Source: Pseudomonadota bacterium (GTDB lineage: Bacteria > Pseudomonadota > Gammaproteobacteria > Burkholderiales > Burkholderiaceae_B). From it: a stretch of 64,000 bases of DNA. This document shows, in pieces, positions 1 through 9,238 of this stretch. Each line of letters begins with the position of its first letter. Within the stretch, counting starts at the first letter, position 1. The DNA is taken from assembly GCA_023387815.1 (NCBI GenBank), contig JAEWHK010000032.1, positions 1 to 64,000 on the forward strand, written 5' to 3'. A program made the translations under genes and the position numbers. Below the pieces are notes generated by a model. The model was not told the DNA's origin. It made no database searches and saw nothing but the letters and a program-made list of their open reading frames with translations.

Positions 1-403
1 GGGCATTCATATCGACCCCACCAAAAACGACAGCCACGCGCAACGGTGAGCTGTGGCTGTAGCGTTTGACGCTGTCGGCGACCTGATCGGCCAGCTCACG
101 CGTTGGGGCCAGAATCAGGGCCCGAACCGGATGCCGGGCGGGTGACATGCTGCTGTTGGCCATGGGCATGAGACGATGCAGCAGGGGCAAGGTAAAAGCT
201 GCAGTCTTGCCCGTGCCGGTCTGTGCAGCACCCATGATATCGCGACCATCCATGATCAGTGGCATTGCCTGCTCCTGAATGGGAGTGGGCTTGGTATAGC
301 CGCTGGCCATCACCGCTTTGAGCAGGTCCGGATGCAGACCTACCTCGGTGAAAGATTCGAAGGTCGGAGTTTTGCCGGTGGATGTCGTATTGGCGTCGGT
401 CAT
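1..403 (-). CDS. DEAD-box RNA helicase, RhlE-like (N-terminal part, cut by window edge)
   Basis: The 134 visible residues form the start of a DEAD-box ATP-dependent RNA helicase, which unwinds RNA duplexes in ribosome assembly or RNA decay. A Q-motif (GYTKPTPIQ) is followed by the Walker A motif AAQTGTGKTAAF, motif Ia (LAPTRELADQV) and the beginning of the GG motif. The arrangement of phenylalanine, Q-motif and a short N-terminus is that of the RhlE group, but the subfamily cannot be fixed without the DEAD box and C-terminal domain, which lie beyond base 1. The ATG at 401-403 leaves about ten residues before the conserved part. Confidence 0.88.
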   Translation of the reverse strand, partial: MTDANTTSTGKTPTFESFTEVGLHPDLLKAVMASGYTKPTPIQEQAMPLIMDGRDIMGAAQTGTGKTAAFTLPLLHRLMPMANSSMSPARHPVRALILAPTRELADQVADSVKRYSHSSPLRVAVVFGGVDMNA

Positions 404-510
404 CAAGTGTTTATAAGGAAACTGAAAATTGCGGCTGGCCGCGAAAACAGCATTTTACTCTACTCATACGGCAAACCATGGGCCAGCAGGTCCGAAACAG
501 GGAGAAAGCC

Positions 511-831
511 CTAGAAAATCCAGCGTAAAAGCCACAGAACCACCATACCTACGGCGATCATGAAAAGAATATTGCGCACTCGCAAAAAGGCCAGCGCTGC
601 CACCACTGCCGCAAAAAATTCGGCACCAACCTGGGGCCACTCGCCCGCCGTCCAGGGCAACAGGCTGGGCACGATAATGGCCGTCAATGCCGCCACAGGC
701 GCATAGCGCAGACCGCGGCTCACCGATTTGCTCAATGGAAAGTACTGGCCAAGCAGTAAATAGCCTGCCCGTGTCAGCAGACTGCCTACACCAAGCAGCA
801 CAATCACAAGCGCAATATACAGATCAGTCAT
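511..831 (-). CDS. AzlD family branched-chain amino-acid exporter, small subunit
   Basis: This 106-residue, very hydrophobic protein has about four membrane segments and the usual AzlD length. AzlD partners the larger AzlC protein; in characterised pairs (BrnFE, AzlCD, YgaZH) the complex exports branched-chain amino acids or methionine from the cytoplasm. The start was set at the ATG (829-831) whose first bases overlap the TGA of the upstream azlC gene, giving a four-base overlap and implying translational coupling. The exported substrate cannot be read from the sequence. Confidence 0.85.
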   Translation of the reverse strand: MTDLYIALVIVLLGVGSLLTRAGYLLLGQYFPLSKSVSRGLRYAPVAALTAIIVPSLLPWTAGEWPQVGAEFFAAVVAALAFLRVRNILFMIAVGMVVLWLLRWIF

Positions 832-1592
832 GCACGCCTGCCTTTGACAGCCAGTTTCTCGGCAGTAATGCCGGACACAATGCCGGCAATAATGGCGACA
901 AAAAGTCCCATACGCAATGGCAGCGGCTGGCCTACCCAGGCAACGGCAGCTGATACCAGCACGGTGATCAGCATGGGACGTCCCTTGATCAGCGGCAGCA
1001 CCACGGCCAGAAGCGTAAGTACGCCGGCAAATTCCAGAGACCATTCACGTGGCACCCGATCACCAACCAGGATGCCCGCCAGCGTGCTCAGTTGCCACGC
1101 AACCGCAATGGCACTACCCATCGTCAGATAGGTCCACACGTAGACGGTGCGCCGTTTCTGGCGAACATGTCGAAACAGACTGACGAAGACCACGTAATTG
1201 ATATCAGTCAGCAGATAGCCCAGCACCAGCCTTTTGAAATGGGAGTAACGCTCAAAAAAGGGATACAGTGTTGCGCCGAATATCACAAAACGAATATTGA
1301 CGATGAATCCGGCCAGAAACACCATCCATACAGGTGCGCCTGCCGCCATCAGCGGCAATGCCGTGAGCTGGGCGGAGCCGGCATAAACCCATAAAGACAT
1401 GATCATGGACTGCCAGAATGACAGCCCATAGTTCACCATGGCCACGCCCGACACAAAACCCCAGGCGCCCAGCGCCAGCAAATGCGGTGCTACCGCTCGC
1501 ATACCCAGCTGCATCGCCTTGCGTCGCGCCACCTCATGTGCCTGGCTGGCAGCCGGCAGGAGACGCGCAAAAAGGGTATACGGGGAAAACAA
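828..1592 (-). CDS. AzlC family branched-chain amino-acid exporter, large subunit
   Basis: The protein (up to 254 residues) matches the AzlC/YgaZ family: an N-terminal hydrophobic hairpin with LSFWQSMIMSLWVYAGSAQL, the conserved NIRFVIFGATLYP region and further membrane helices, about seven to eight in all. It would form the exporter together with the AzlD protein encoded immediately downstream. The farthest start is a TTG at 1592 with no obvious ribosome-binding site. An ATG at 1514 (residue 27) or a GTG between them is possible, so the N-terminus is uncertain. A second, unrelated-looking AzlCD pair lies at 23.8-24.9 kb. Confidence 0.85.
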   Translation of the reverse strand: MFSPYTLFARLLPAASQAHEVARRKAMQLGMRAVAPHLLALGAWGFVSGVAMVNYGLSFWQSMIMSLWVYAGSAQLTALPLMAAGAPVWMVFLAGFIVNIRFVIFGATLYPFFERYSHFKRLVLGYLLTDINYVVFVSLFRHVRQKRRTVYVWTYLTMGSAIAVAWQLSTLAGILVGDRVPREWSLEFAGVLTLLAVVLPLIKGRPMLITVLVSAAVAWVGQPLPLRMGLFVAIIAGIVSGITAEKLAVKGRRA

Positions 1593-1859
1593 AATGGTTC
1601 CTTGTGCTGTACAATACGCAGGCCGGCCAGCGTATGAAGGTATGCCGCGATTCTAACAAAAGCTTCGTGGTCTATATCATTGCGCCTGCCCTGCCGCAGA
1701 AATATAATAGGTTCGCGAGCCGGTAACAGCAAAAAATGACGCTGTACCGCAACATCCCGGTCGCAGAACCGGTAATGGCATACCGGTCAGCACCGTAAGT
1801 CTCTGCGCGCCCGAAGTCTGAGCGCTGCGTATCATTCCGCTTTTTTTAGGAAGTATCTG

Positions 1860-2057
1860 ATGTCTGCACAATTAAAAACGGCCCCCATCGAGGTGTCGGC
1901 CAGCGATCTGCCCGTATACTGTCCCGGCCCGAACGCTCCTGTCTGGAGCATGCATCCACGCGTTTTTCTGGATGTCAGCAAAACCGGCACCGCTGCCTGC
2001 CCGTACTGTGGCGCGGTGTACCGGCTCAGAGAAGGTGAGAAGGTACATGGCCACTGA
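1860..2057 (+). CDS. Small zinc-finger (CHCC) domain protein
   Basis: This 65-residue protein carries the C-H-C-C metal-binding pattern of the zf-CHCC family: Cys21, His32, Cys47 and Cys50, with the CPYCGAVYRL signature near the C-terminus. The domain also occurs in the mitochondrial complex I subunit NDUFS6. In Proteobacteria it appears as small free-standing proteins, often near respiratory or ubiquinone genes, with poorly known roles. The ATG follows a GGAAG-type ribosome-binding site. The coding end overlaps the next gene by 11 bp, so the two are probably co-translated. Confidence 0.85.
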   Translation: MSAQLKTAPIEVSASDLPVYCPGPNAPVWSMHPRVFLDVSKTGTAACPYCGAVYRLREGEKVHGH

Positions 2058-2505
2058 AAGAGGCGCCACGCCCAAACGCACGGTCTTCGCCAGTCCCGAT
2101 GAAGTGGAGCAGGCGTTCTACGAGGCAATGCGGCTGGGTGACGTCATGCGTCTCATGCATACCTGGGCAGACGATGAAGAAACCGTCTGCATTCATCCTG
2201 GCGGTGAACGCCTGACTGGCACCGCCGCCATACACGCATCGTGGCAGGAACTGCTCAATAGCGGCCCTGTTCATATCCACGCTCACCATCCTGTTGTCAT
2301 TACCTATGGCATGACCGTGGTTCATATTCTCATCGAGGAAGTCCAGGCAAACACGCCTCGGGGCAATCGCGAACTGCTGTTCTACGCAACCAACGTTTAT
2401 CACAAGGGCAGAACAGGCTGGCATCTGGTTCATCACCACTCCGCGCCCGCGCCCTCGGATGTTTTGCTGTCGGAAATGCACGACATTCCCAATCTTCTGC
2501 ATTAA
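2047..2505 (+). CDS. Nuclear transport factor 2-like (SnoaL-type) protein
   Basis: The 152-residue protein looks like a single cone-shaped NTF2/SnoaL-like domain: EVEQAFYEAMRLGD in the first helix, the W-A-D-D-E-E and HPGGERLTG segments, and a final beta strand ending HLVHHHSAPAP. Proteins of this type (SnoaL_3) are common in Burkholderiales and mostly uncharacterised; some act as small hydrolases or binding proteins. The ATG at 2047 was chosen because it starts inside the upstream zinc-finger gene with an 11-bp overlap; an earlier in-frame start would overlap that gene much further. Function is unknown. Confidence 0.8.
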   Translation: MATERGATPKRTVFASPDEVEQAFYEAMRLGDVMRLMHTWADDEETVCIHPGGERLTGTAAIHASWQELLNSGPVHIHAHHPVVITYGMTVVHILIEEVQANTPRGNRELLFYATNVYHKGRTGWHLVHHHSAPAPSDVLLSEMHDIPNLLH

Positions 2506-2540
2506 TTTGCATTTCTTATTGTCAAACCTGGCTGCCCATC

Positions 2541-3539
2541 TTGACCGCCCGCCTAGACCTTGACCCCTGTCCCTCTCCTGTCTGGCATCCCGAAGGTCAC
2601 AGCCAGACCATTGCCGCCATGCGCTGGGCTCGCCATCCCGAACAACGCTTTGAACGCCAGCGCATAGACACGCCCGACGCAGATTTTCTGGATATCGACT
2701 GGGCCGCACCCAAAACCGTCAGCAAAGACAGTTTCACCGGACAGGCTCTGGTCATTTTCCATGGACTTGAAGGAAGCAGCCAGAGCCACTATGCCCAGGC
2801 AATCGGCGCGCATTTCGTGGAACGAGGCTGGATTGTTGCTGTCGCACACTTCAGAAGCTGCTCGGGAGAGCCGAACCGGCTGGCGCGTTCCTACTTTTCA
2901 GGTGACTCGGCCGATGTCCATTTTATTCTGGAGCAGACGCGGCGGCAGGCACCCCATGCGCGCTGGCACGCCGCAGGCATTTCACTGGGCGCCAATGCGC
3001 TGCTCAAATATACGGGAGAACAGGCAGAGCAACTGACCGGATTGCTAGGGGTTGCAGCCGTTTCTGTTCCTGTTGATCTGGTGGCTACCGGCATGCATCT
3101 GCAGAATAGTCTGATCGGGCGTTATGTGTATACACCGCATTTTCTGGCGACAATGCGCAAAAAAATCCGTCAGAAAGCGATTGCCTTCCCCGGCGCCGTC
3201 AACTGGCAAAAGGCGCTGGCTGCCCGTACCCTGCTCGAGTTTGATGATGCCTATACCGGCCCGGTACATGGTTTTCGCAGCGGACTGGATTACTGGTCGC
3301 GTTGCTCCAGCAGGTATGTTCTCAAGGATATCCAGGTTCCCACGCTCTTGCTGAATGCACGCAACGATCCTTTCATTCCGCAAGCCAGTCTGCCCGGCCC
3401 CGACGACTGCAGCGACCAGGTGCTGTTGCATTATCCTGGTAATGGCGGACATGCCGGCTTTGCCAGCGGAGGCGGTCTGGGAAATCTGTCCTGGCTGCCA
3501 CAGCGCCTTGAAAAGTTCTTCGCAAGCGAAATCGTGTAA
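2541..3539 (+). CDS. Alpha/beta hydrolase, YheT family
   Basis: The 332-residue protein is an alpha/beta-fold hydrolase of the YheT/ABHD1-3 group. It shows the family start WHPEGHSQTI, the oxyanion-side FHGLEGSS, the nucleophile elbow GISLGANALL with Ser148, the acid in LNARNDPF (Asp276) and the base in GNGGHAGF (His304), so the triad is complete. These enzymes are presumed carboxylesterases or lipases; YheT itself has no settled substrate. The start is a TTG 35 bp after the NTF2-like gene. A downstream ATG at residue 27 would remove the conserved N-terminal motif and is less likely. Confidence 0.9.
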   Translation: MTARLDLDPCPSPVWHPEGHSQTIAAMRWARHPEQRFERQRIDTPDADFLDIDWAAPKTVSKDSFTGQALVIFHGLEGSSQSHYAQAIGAHFVERGWIVAVAHFRSCSGEPNRLARSYFSGDSADVHFILEQTRRQAPHARWHAAGISLGANALLKYTGEQAEQLTGLLGVAAVSVPVDLVATGMHLQNSLIGRYVYTPHFLATMRKKIRQKAIAFPGAVNWQKALAARTLLEFDDAYTGPVHGFRSGLDYWSRCSSRYVLKDIQVPTLLLNARNDPFIPQASLPGPDDCSDQVLLHYPGNGGHAGFASGGGLGNLSWLPQRLEKFFASEIV

Positions 3540-3587
3540 GCGGAGACCTCCAAGCGAAGGCTTATATGCGAAGGCCTGTCAGCAACA

Positions 3588-4520
3588 TCACACGGCTTTG
3601 AGCTGTTGCGCCATCCGCATTTCTCGCTGCTGTCTGCCGGTTTTCTGACGGCCTTTGGCAGACAGACGCATCATCGTGGACAAGGCAAAGAGCAGGCCAA
3701 AGGTTTCAATAATGGCCGCAGGAATCCACATGGTCAGGCCACCGATACTTTGATCGGTCACGGCAGACATGGGCAGCGCCCGCCCGCAAAGATCAAACAG
3801 CGGATAAATGTCCACGGTGGTAAAGGTGATCACCGCACCAACAATCATTTGTGGCGCCATGGTCAGTATCGGCGACAGAATTCGTGCTCCGGGAGACAGC
3901 ACTGCGGGCGATCCTGAAGCGATCGTCCATTGGAAAAACCGGCCCAGGCGCGTTTTAGCCGTCAGCACGGGAGCCACGTAGGGTCGTCGATCCAGAATCA
4001 GATTCCAGTACATGAAGCCGCTGATGACCACAGACCAGTTCATCAGTCTGTACAGGCGCCAGTCCAGCATGGAGTAGAACTGGATGGTAGGCAGCAGCCA
4101 GAACAGCACCAGGAAGACAAACAGGAACGGCACTAGAATCTTGTTGGTCAGAATACCGGTAATGAATCGGCCTGAAAAACTGCGACGATAGTCGCGCAGC
4201 CAGACGCGTGCTCGTAAGGGTAAGCCGGCGCGCATGACCTGCCCGGGATAGGCGCCCATAATGAGCAAGGGGCCCAGATGGTGCAAAACCAGATGCTGAA
4301 TACGGTGAACAAAAAACATGCGTTCAGCATAGTAGTCGACGTGAGTATGCAGCGACAGATAAACCAGTACGAAGCCGGACCAGAACAATATCTGCCGGGC
4401 GACCGTGACTCGGTGCACACGGGTCCCTCGCAGGAACAGCCAGGCAGAAAAGACAAACAGGGCTATCAGCGTGGGCGAAAACTCCCAGGGCCGAAGCCAG
4501 TGCATCAAGTCCAGATCCAT
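3588..4520 (-). CDS. Cytochrome c oxidase assembly factor CtaG-like membrane protein
   Basis: This 310-residue integral membrane protein belongs to the caa3-type CtaG family (not the Cox11 type). It has about seven predicted membrane helices, with the histidine-rich segment RIQHLVLHHLGPLLIMGAYP and the WNLILDRRPY region that mark the family. CtaG of Bacillus is needed for assembly of caa3 oxidase and may handle copper. No oxidase subunits are encoded beside it, so its target here is inferred from the family only. The C-terminus ends in a basic, glutamine-rich tail. The gene faces the hydrolase gene on the opposite strand. Confidence 0.85.
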   Translation of the reverse strand: MDLDLMHWLRPWEFSPTLIALFVFSAWLFLRGTRVHRVTVARQILFWSGFVLVYLSLHTHVDYYAERMFFVHRIQHLVLHHLGPLLIMGAYPGQVMRAGLPLRARVWLRDYRRSFSGRFITGILTNKILVPFLFVFLVLFWLLPTIQFYSMLDWRLYRLMNWSVVISGFMYWNLILDRRPYVAPVLTAKTRLGRFFQWTIASGSPAVLSPGARILSPILTMAPQMIVGAVITFTTVDIYPLFDLCGRALPMSAVTDQSIGGLTMWIPAAIIETFGLLFALSTMMRLSAKGRQKTGRQQREMRMAQQLKAV

Positions 4521-4577
4521 AGGATAAAAAAACCTCTTGTGTATATCAGCCCTGCATGACGAACGCCATATTGCGCA

Positions 4578-5012
4578 CTAGCAGCTCCAGTTCAGGCATG
4601 CAACGTGGGCCACAACCATCGACAAGGTAAACATGGTAACGATACCAGCAACAAGCAAATTCAAAAGTGCCATCAGCCCCGGCAGGAAACCGGATGGCCT
4701 GAGCCTTCGCTGATTGACATTATAAAGTGCATCAAACTTCTCATCTGAAATCAGGCAATAGTATGCCGACTCGATGAAGCCTGCCCAGACCGGAATGAAC
4801 AGGAAAAAAAACGGTATGGAATCCCACCAGACTGGCTGGGTCAGCGACCAGGCCAGCATCAGCAGGCTGAAACCGGTCACAAATGGGGCAATCGGCCGCT
4901 TCAGGTACCAACCCTGAAGGCCCAATACCCCAAAGAAACAGGCCAGGACGCCGGCGAGAACTTTACTTCGAAAATGATTTGCAGGTCTGGCCCGCCATAA
5001 CTGATTCAACAT
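4578..5012 (-). CDS. TM2 domain-containing membrane protein
   Basis: The 144-residue protein has an N-terminal basic stretch, then two closely spaced hydrophobic segments (about residues 15-55) of the TM2 type, a third near the middle (PFFFLFIPVWAGFIES) and a fourth near the C-terminus. The segment VLACFFGVLGLQGWYL resembles the TM2 consensus in which a glycine-rich helix leads to a YL turn. Function is unknown. The ATG at 5012 fits the family N-terminus; an upstream ATG at 5057 would add 15 residues of non-membrane sequence and cannot be excluded. Confidence 0.7.
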   Translation of the reverse strand: MLNQLWRARPANHFRSKVLAGVLACFFGVLGLQGWYLKRPIAPFVTGFSLLMLAWSLTQPVWWDSIPFFFLFIPVWAGFIESAYYCLISDEKFDALYNVNQRRLRPSGFLPGLMALLNLLVAGIVTMFTLSMVVAHVACLNWSC

Positions 5013-5135
5013 GTCTGGATGCAATCTTTTGCGCGATATCAGGCAAGCTGCCGGCATTGAACGCTATATTGTACGCCACGATGGGCCCCGGTTGCGCCCG
5101 CGGGTTTTTTTCAGATAAAAGGGTAAAATAGCGGC

Positions 5136-6293
5136 ATGGAAAATCTTGATTTCGACATTGCAATTATCGGGGCCGGACCCGTGGGTCTGGCGCTGGCCTG
5201 TGCGCTGGATCACCTGGCCGGTTCGTCGCTGAAGGTCGGACTGTTTCAGGCCGACCGGCCGGATATGCATAATCCGCAACGAGACACACGAGTCCTGGCG
5301 CTCAACCATGGCAGCCGCGTTTTCCTGGAACGCATTCACGGCTGGCCGGGCGAACACGCCCCCATACAAACGGTACATGTGTCCCAGAAGGGGCGTCTGG
5401 GCCGGACCCTCATCCGTCACGAGGATTTTGATGTACCGGCGCTGGGATATGTGGTGCCCTACCGTTCCCTGCACGCCGCCCTGCAGCTACAGGTGGATCA
5501 GGGACGGATCACACGACTGACCGGCGCGCCGGCAACCCTGCTGAATGACCCCGCCAGTGGATCGGTCAGCATCAGCCAGCATGGCAGGCAGTATCGCGCG
5601 CGTATCGCCGTGCAGTGTGACGGCGCCAGGCCCGACACCCGTCTGCGTGACTACCGGCAGCACGCCATTATTACCTCTGCGCGAGCCTCACTGCCCCGCC
5701 CGGGCTGGGCGTGGGAGCGCTTTACGCGGGAAGGCCCGCTGGCCGTATTGCCGCATCCCGTGTTTCCCGAGGCACAGTCCATTGTCTGGTGTACGTCGCC
5801 CGAGCGCGCCCGCACACTGCTGGCGGCAGACGATGCCACGTTCTCACGCGAACTCACTGAACACTTCGGTGATCGTCTCGGCAACTTCTCTGTGCTGGAG
5901 TCCCGCCATATTTTTCCACTGGCATTGAGCGTGGCCAAAAATACGGTGGACGGACGCATCGCCACCATCGGCAACGCTGCACAGGCATTGCATCCTGTCG
6001 CAGGCCAGGGCCTGAACCTCGGTTTGCGCGATGTTGCCGGTCTGCTACATGCCCTTCATGCGTGGCTGCATCAGGTGCAGTCAGATCCGCAGACAGCGCT
6101 GTCGGAGTTTGCAAACGGACGTCGTGCCGACCGGAGTATCACCCGCCAGCTCACAGATTTCATGCCGCGGATCTTCACAACGGGCAATCCTATGGTCGAA
6201 CATGCATGCGGCCTGTCGCTGCTGGCGCTGGATCTGGCCGAACCGCTACGCCGTCCCCTGGCCCGGCACCTGCTGCAGGGATACCGCAACTAG
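5136..6293 (+). CDS. UbiH/COQ6-family FAD-dependent ubiquinone biosynthesis hydroxylase
   Basis: The 385-residue protein is a class A flavoprotein monooxygenase. It has the dinucleotide-binding motif GAGPVG at residues 12-17, the RDTRVLAL segment, the CDGARPDTR motif (the DG box of this class) and the second FAD motif GNAAQALHPVAGQGLNLG, which is very close to the one in UbiH. Enzymes of this family hydroxylate the ring of polyprenylated ubiquinone intermediates at the inner membrane. Which ring position is modified cannot be decided here. It is followed 46 bp later by dusB, and a TAAAAT-like -10 element sits in that gap. Confidence 0.87.
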   Translation: MENLDFDIAIIGAGPVGLALACALDHLAGSSLKVGLFQADRPDMHNPQRDTRVLALNHGSRVFLERIHGWPGEHAPIQTVHVSQKGRLGRTLIRHEDFDVPALGYVVPYRSLHAALQLQVDQGRITRLTGAPATLLNDPASGSVSISQHGRQYRARIAVQCDGARPDTRLRDYRQHAIITSARASLPRPGWAWERFTREGPLAVLPHPVFPEAQSIVWCTSPERARTLLAADDATFSRELTEHFGDRLGNFSVLESRHIFPLALSVAKNTVDGRIATIGNAAQALHPVAGQGLNLGLRDVAGLLHALHAWLHQVQSDPQTALSEFANGRRADRSITRQLTDFMPRIFTTGNPMVEHACGLSLLALDLAEPLRRPLARHLLQGYRN

Positions 6294-6339
6294 CGTCATC
6301 TTTACCCGAGTGCTGCCTCAACCTTGGTAAAATGCCGTC

Positions 6340-7353
6340 ATGCAAATCGGCCCCTGGTCTCTTCCCAATCCTGTTTTCGTGGCGCCCATGGCCGGCGTCA
6401 CCGACAGGCCCTTTCGTCAGTTGTGCAAACAGCTGGGCGCGGGCTATGCCGTCTCGGAAATGGCCGCAAGCAACCCCGCCCTTTGGGATAGTGTCAAAAC
6501 ATCCAGAAGGCTGAACCATGACGGGGAAGTCGATCCCATTGCCGTGCAGATCGCCGGTGCTGACCCGGATATGCTGGCTGAAGCTGCCGTCTTCAATATT
6601 GGCAAAGGCGCCCGCATTATCGACATCAATATGGGATGCCCGGTAAAAAAAGTCTGCCATGTTGCTTCGGGCTCGGCCCTGCTTCGCGATGAGGCCCTTG
6701 TTGCACGCATTCTTGAAACCGTTGTCAACGCGTGCCGACCTTATGAGGTACCTGTTACTCTCAAAACCCGCACCGGCTGGGACAGAGAAAACCGCAATGC
6801 CCTGCGCGTTGCCCGCATTGCCGAAGACGCAGGCATTGCCGCCCTCACACTGCATGGCCGTACACGTTGCGATCTTTATACGGGTCACGCTGAATATGAC
6901 ACCATTGCCGCCGTCAAGGCTGCAATTTCCATCCCTGTCATTGCCAACGGTGACATTACCGATCCGCAAAAAGCCCGCTACGTCCTGGATTACACGGGTG
7001 CCGATGCCATCATGATTGGCCGCGCCGCGCAGGGCAATCCGTGGATTTTCCGGCAGATCAATCATTATCTGGAAACAGGCACCCTGCTTGCGCCCCCCTC
7101 GTGGGAACATATGCGTGACGTGCTTCTGGCCCATCTCGATCACCATTACCGCTTCTACGGCGAATATACCGGTGTCAGAACAGCGCGCAAGCATATTGGC
7201 TGGTATATCAGCGATCTTCCGCAGGCTGAATTGTTTCGGCAACAAATGAATTGCCTTGAAACCTGTCAGGCGCAGTACAATGCTGTCAATCAGTGGTTCA
7301 CCAAGCTGGTCAACGAATCAGCACCGCGCATAGCACAAGCTGCACTCCACTAA
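6340..7353 (+). CDS. dusB: tRNA-dihydrouridine synthase B
   Basis: The 337-residue protein is a complete DusB, which uses FMN and NADPH to reduce a uridine in the D-loop of tRNA. The TIM-barrel start FVAPMAGVTDRPFRQLC binds FMN. The catalytic cysteine is Cys100 in the motif NMGCPVKK, the same number as in the E. coli enzyme. The phosphate-binding strands VIANGDI and MIGRAAQGNPW follow. The neighbouring fis gene 34 bp downstream reproduces the classical dusB-fis operon, which supports the DusB rather than DusA or DusC assignment. Confidence 0.95.
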   Translation: MQIGPWSLPNPVFVAPMAGVTDRPFRQLCKQLGAGYAVSEMAASNPALWDSVKTSRRLNHDGEVDPIAVQIAGADPDMLAEAAVFNIGKGARIIDINMGCPVKKVCHVASGSALLRDEALVARILETVVNACRPYEVPVTLKTRTGWDRENRNALRVARIAEDAGIAALTLHGRTRCDLYTGHAEYDTIAAVKAAISIPVIANGDITDPQKARYVLDYTGADAIMIGRAAQGNPWIFRQINHYLETGTLLAPPSWEHMRDVLLAHLDHHYRFYGEYTGVRTARKHIGWYISDLPQAELFRQQMNCLETCQAQYNAVNQWFTKLVNESAPRIAQAALH

Positions 7354-7387
7354 GTCAGAACAACAAAAATTTCCCATCATCGCCATT

Positions 7388-7624
7388 ATGAATAACACAC
7401 AAGACCTTCAGGAATGTGTACGCACAAACCTTGAACTTTATTTCAATGAGCTGGGCGACGGCGAAGCCGGAAACCTTTGGAACATGGTCACCAGTTGCGT
7501 AGAGAAGCCGCTGCTGGAAGTGGTCATGAGCAAAGCCGGACACAACCAGTCGCGCGCCGCAGACATGCTGGGCATTACCCGCAATACCCTGCGCAAGAAA
7601 CTGATTTCTCATCATTTACTGTAA
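7388..7624 (+). CDS. fis: Fis family DNA-binding protein
   Basis: This 78-residue protein is a Fis homologue, shorter at the N-terminus than the 98-residue E. coli protein, as is usual in Betaproteobacteria. The C-terminal helix-turn-helix is intact (NQSRAADMLGITRNTLRKKL). Fis is a nucleoid protein that bends DNA and activates rRNA promoters in fast-growing cells. The N-terminal beta-hairpin arm of E. coli Fis that contacts Hin/Gin recombinases seems to be missing, so a role in DNA inversion is doubtful. It is co-directional with dusB upstream and purH eight bases downstream. Confidence 0.93.
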   Translation: MNNTQDLQECVRTNLELYFNELGDGEAGNLWNMVTSCVEKPLLEVVMSKAGHNQSRAADMLGITRNTLRKKLISHHLL

Positions 7625-7632
7625 TTATCTTC

Positions 7633-9222
7633 ATGACTATCAAGACCGCCTTACTTTCCGTATCGGATAAAACCGGTATCGTCGACTTCGCCCGCGCGCT
7701 GCACAGCCGCGGCGTCAAGCTCCTGTCTACCGGAGGCACTGCTGCCCTGCTGAAAAAAGAAGGGCTGGACGTGACCGAAGTAGCAGAGCACACGCAATCT
7801 CCGGAAATTCTGGACGGCCGCGTCAAGACCCTCCACCCTCGCATTCACGGTGGCCTGCTGGCCCGACGCGACAGTCAGGCTCATCTGGATACGCTCAAAA
7901 CCCATGAGATCGACCCCATTGATCTTCTGGTGGTGAACCTGTACCCATTCCGCGAAACCATTGCCAAGGAAGGCTGCACCTTCGCCGACGCCGTAGAGAA
8001 TATTGATATCGGCGGGCCTGCCATGTTGCGTGCCGCAGCCAAGAATCACGGAACAGAAAAAGGCGGCGTCACAGTCGTGATTGATCCTGCCGACTACGAA
8101 GCCGTGCTGCGTGAGCTGGATGAAAATGGCGGTACCTCTTATGGTCTGCGCCTGTCGCTTGCCAGAAAAGTGTATGCACACACTGCTGCCTATGACGGCG
8201 CCATTGCCAGCTATCTGAGTGCCATTACAGACGCAGAGCCGGCGCAGGACGCAGCTCCTGCCCGCCAGACCTGGCCGCAGACACTCACCATCCAGTTGCG
8301 TCAGCATCAGGCGCTGCGCTATGGCGAAAATCCGCATCAGTCTGCCGCATTCTATCTGGACAGCAATGTACCCGCAGGCGTGCTGGGCAACTATGAGCAG
8401 TTGCAGGGCAAGGAACTCTCCTACAACAACATTGCCGATGCTGACGCCGCATGGGAATGTGTGCGTACCTTCCAGGCTCCGGCATGTGTCATTGTCAAAC
8501 ACGCCAACCCTTGCGGTGTAGCCGTTGCCGAAGACGCGGCTGGCGCGTATCGCAAGGCATTCCAGACTGACCCAACGTCGGCATTTGGTGGCATCATCGC
8601 GTTCAATCGGATCGTGGACGAAGAAACCGCGCGCGCCGTGAGCGAACAGTTTATGGAAGTACTGCTGGCTCCTGAATATACGCCCGATGCGCTGGTCCTT
8701 CTGGCCAGCAAGAAGAACGTGCGCGTTCTGACGGTCGCGCTGGGCGACGGCCAGAATGGCTTTGACGTCAAACGTGTGGGCGGTGGATGGCTGGTGCAGA
8801 ACCCCGACCACAAGCCACTGACTGCAGCCGATTGCCGCGTAGTCACGCGCAAGCAGCCCACCGACAAACAGATGGATGATCTGCTGTTTGCATGGAATGT
8901 GGCACAGTTTGTCAAATCCAACGCCATTGTCTTCTGCCGCGACGGCATGACCTATGGCGTGGGTGCAGGCCAGATGAGTCGTATCGATTCTGCGCGCATA
9001 GCTTCCATCAAGGCGGAAAATGCAGGTCTGTCATTGCAGAACACTGCTGCGGCCTCTGATGCCTTCTTCCCCTTCCGCGACGGCCTGGACGTGATTGTGA
9101 AGGCCGGCGCAGATTGCGTTATTCAGCCTGGTGGCAGCGTGCGGGATGATGAGGTGATTGCGGCAGCAGACGAGCATGGCATTGCCATGGTGCTCACTGG
9201 TACCCGACACTTCCGTCATTAA
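7633..9222 (+). CDS. purH: Bifunctional AICAR formyltransferase / IMP cyclohydrolase
   Basis: The 529-residue protein carries out the last two steps of purine synthesis, formylation of AICAR and ring closure to IMP. The N-terminal MGS-like cyclohydrolase domain (about 1-150) has SVSDKTGIVDFA, LLSTGGTAALL and VKTLHPRIHGGLLARR. The formyltransferase domain contains RYGENPHQSAAFY, the catalytic Lys-His pair in IVKHANPCG and FGGIIAFNR. The ATG at 7633 is used because family members start close to this MTIKTALLSVSDK segment. It lies nine bases after the fis stop. A strong hairpin terminator follows the gene. Confidence 0.97.
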   Translation: MTIKTALLSVSDKTGIVDFARALHSRGVKLLSTGGTAALLKKEGLDVTEVAEHTQSPEILDGRVKTLHPRIHGGLLARRDSQAHLDTLKTHEIDPIDLLVVNLYPFRETIAKEGCTFADAVENIDIGGPAMLRAAAKNHGTEKGGVTVVIDPADYEAVLRELDENGGTSYGLRLSLARKVYAHTAAYDGAIASYLSAITDAEPAQDAAPARQTWPQTLTIQLRQHQALRYGENPHQSAAFYLDSNVPAGVLGNYEQLQGKELSYNNIADADAAWECVRTFQAPACVIVKHANPCGVAVAEDAAGAYRKAFQTDPTSAFGGIIAFNRIVDEETARAVSEQFMEVLLAPEYTPDALVLLASKKNVRVLTVALGDGQNGFDVKRVGGGWLVQNPDHKPLTAADCRVVTRKQPTDKQMDDLLFAWNVAQFVKSNAIVFCRDGMTYGVGAGQMSRIDSARIASIKAENAGLSLQNTAAASDAFFPFRDGLDVIVKAGADCVIQPGGSVRDDEVIAAADEHGIAMVLTGTRHFRH

Positions 9223-9238
9223 TTGCAGATGTCATAAC

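Noticed and set aside
828..1044. Long N-terminal extension of the first AzlD frame
   Set aside because: The extra residues are the azlC region read in another frame, rich in Arg and Cys and unlike the family. The ATG at 829-831 gives the normal AzlD length.
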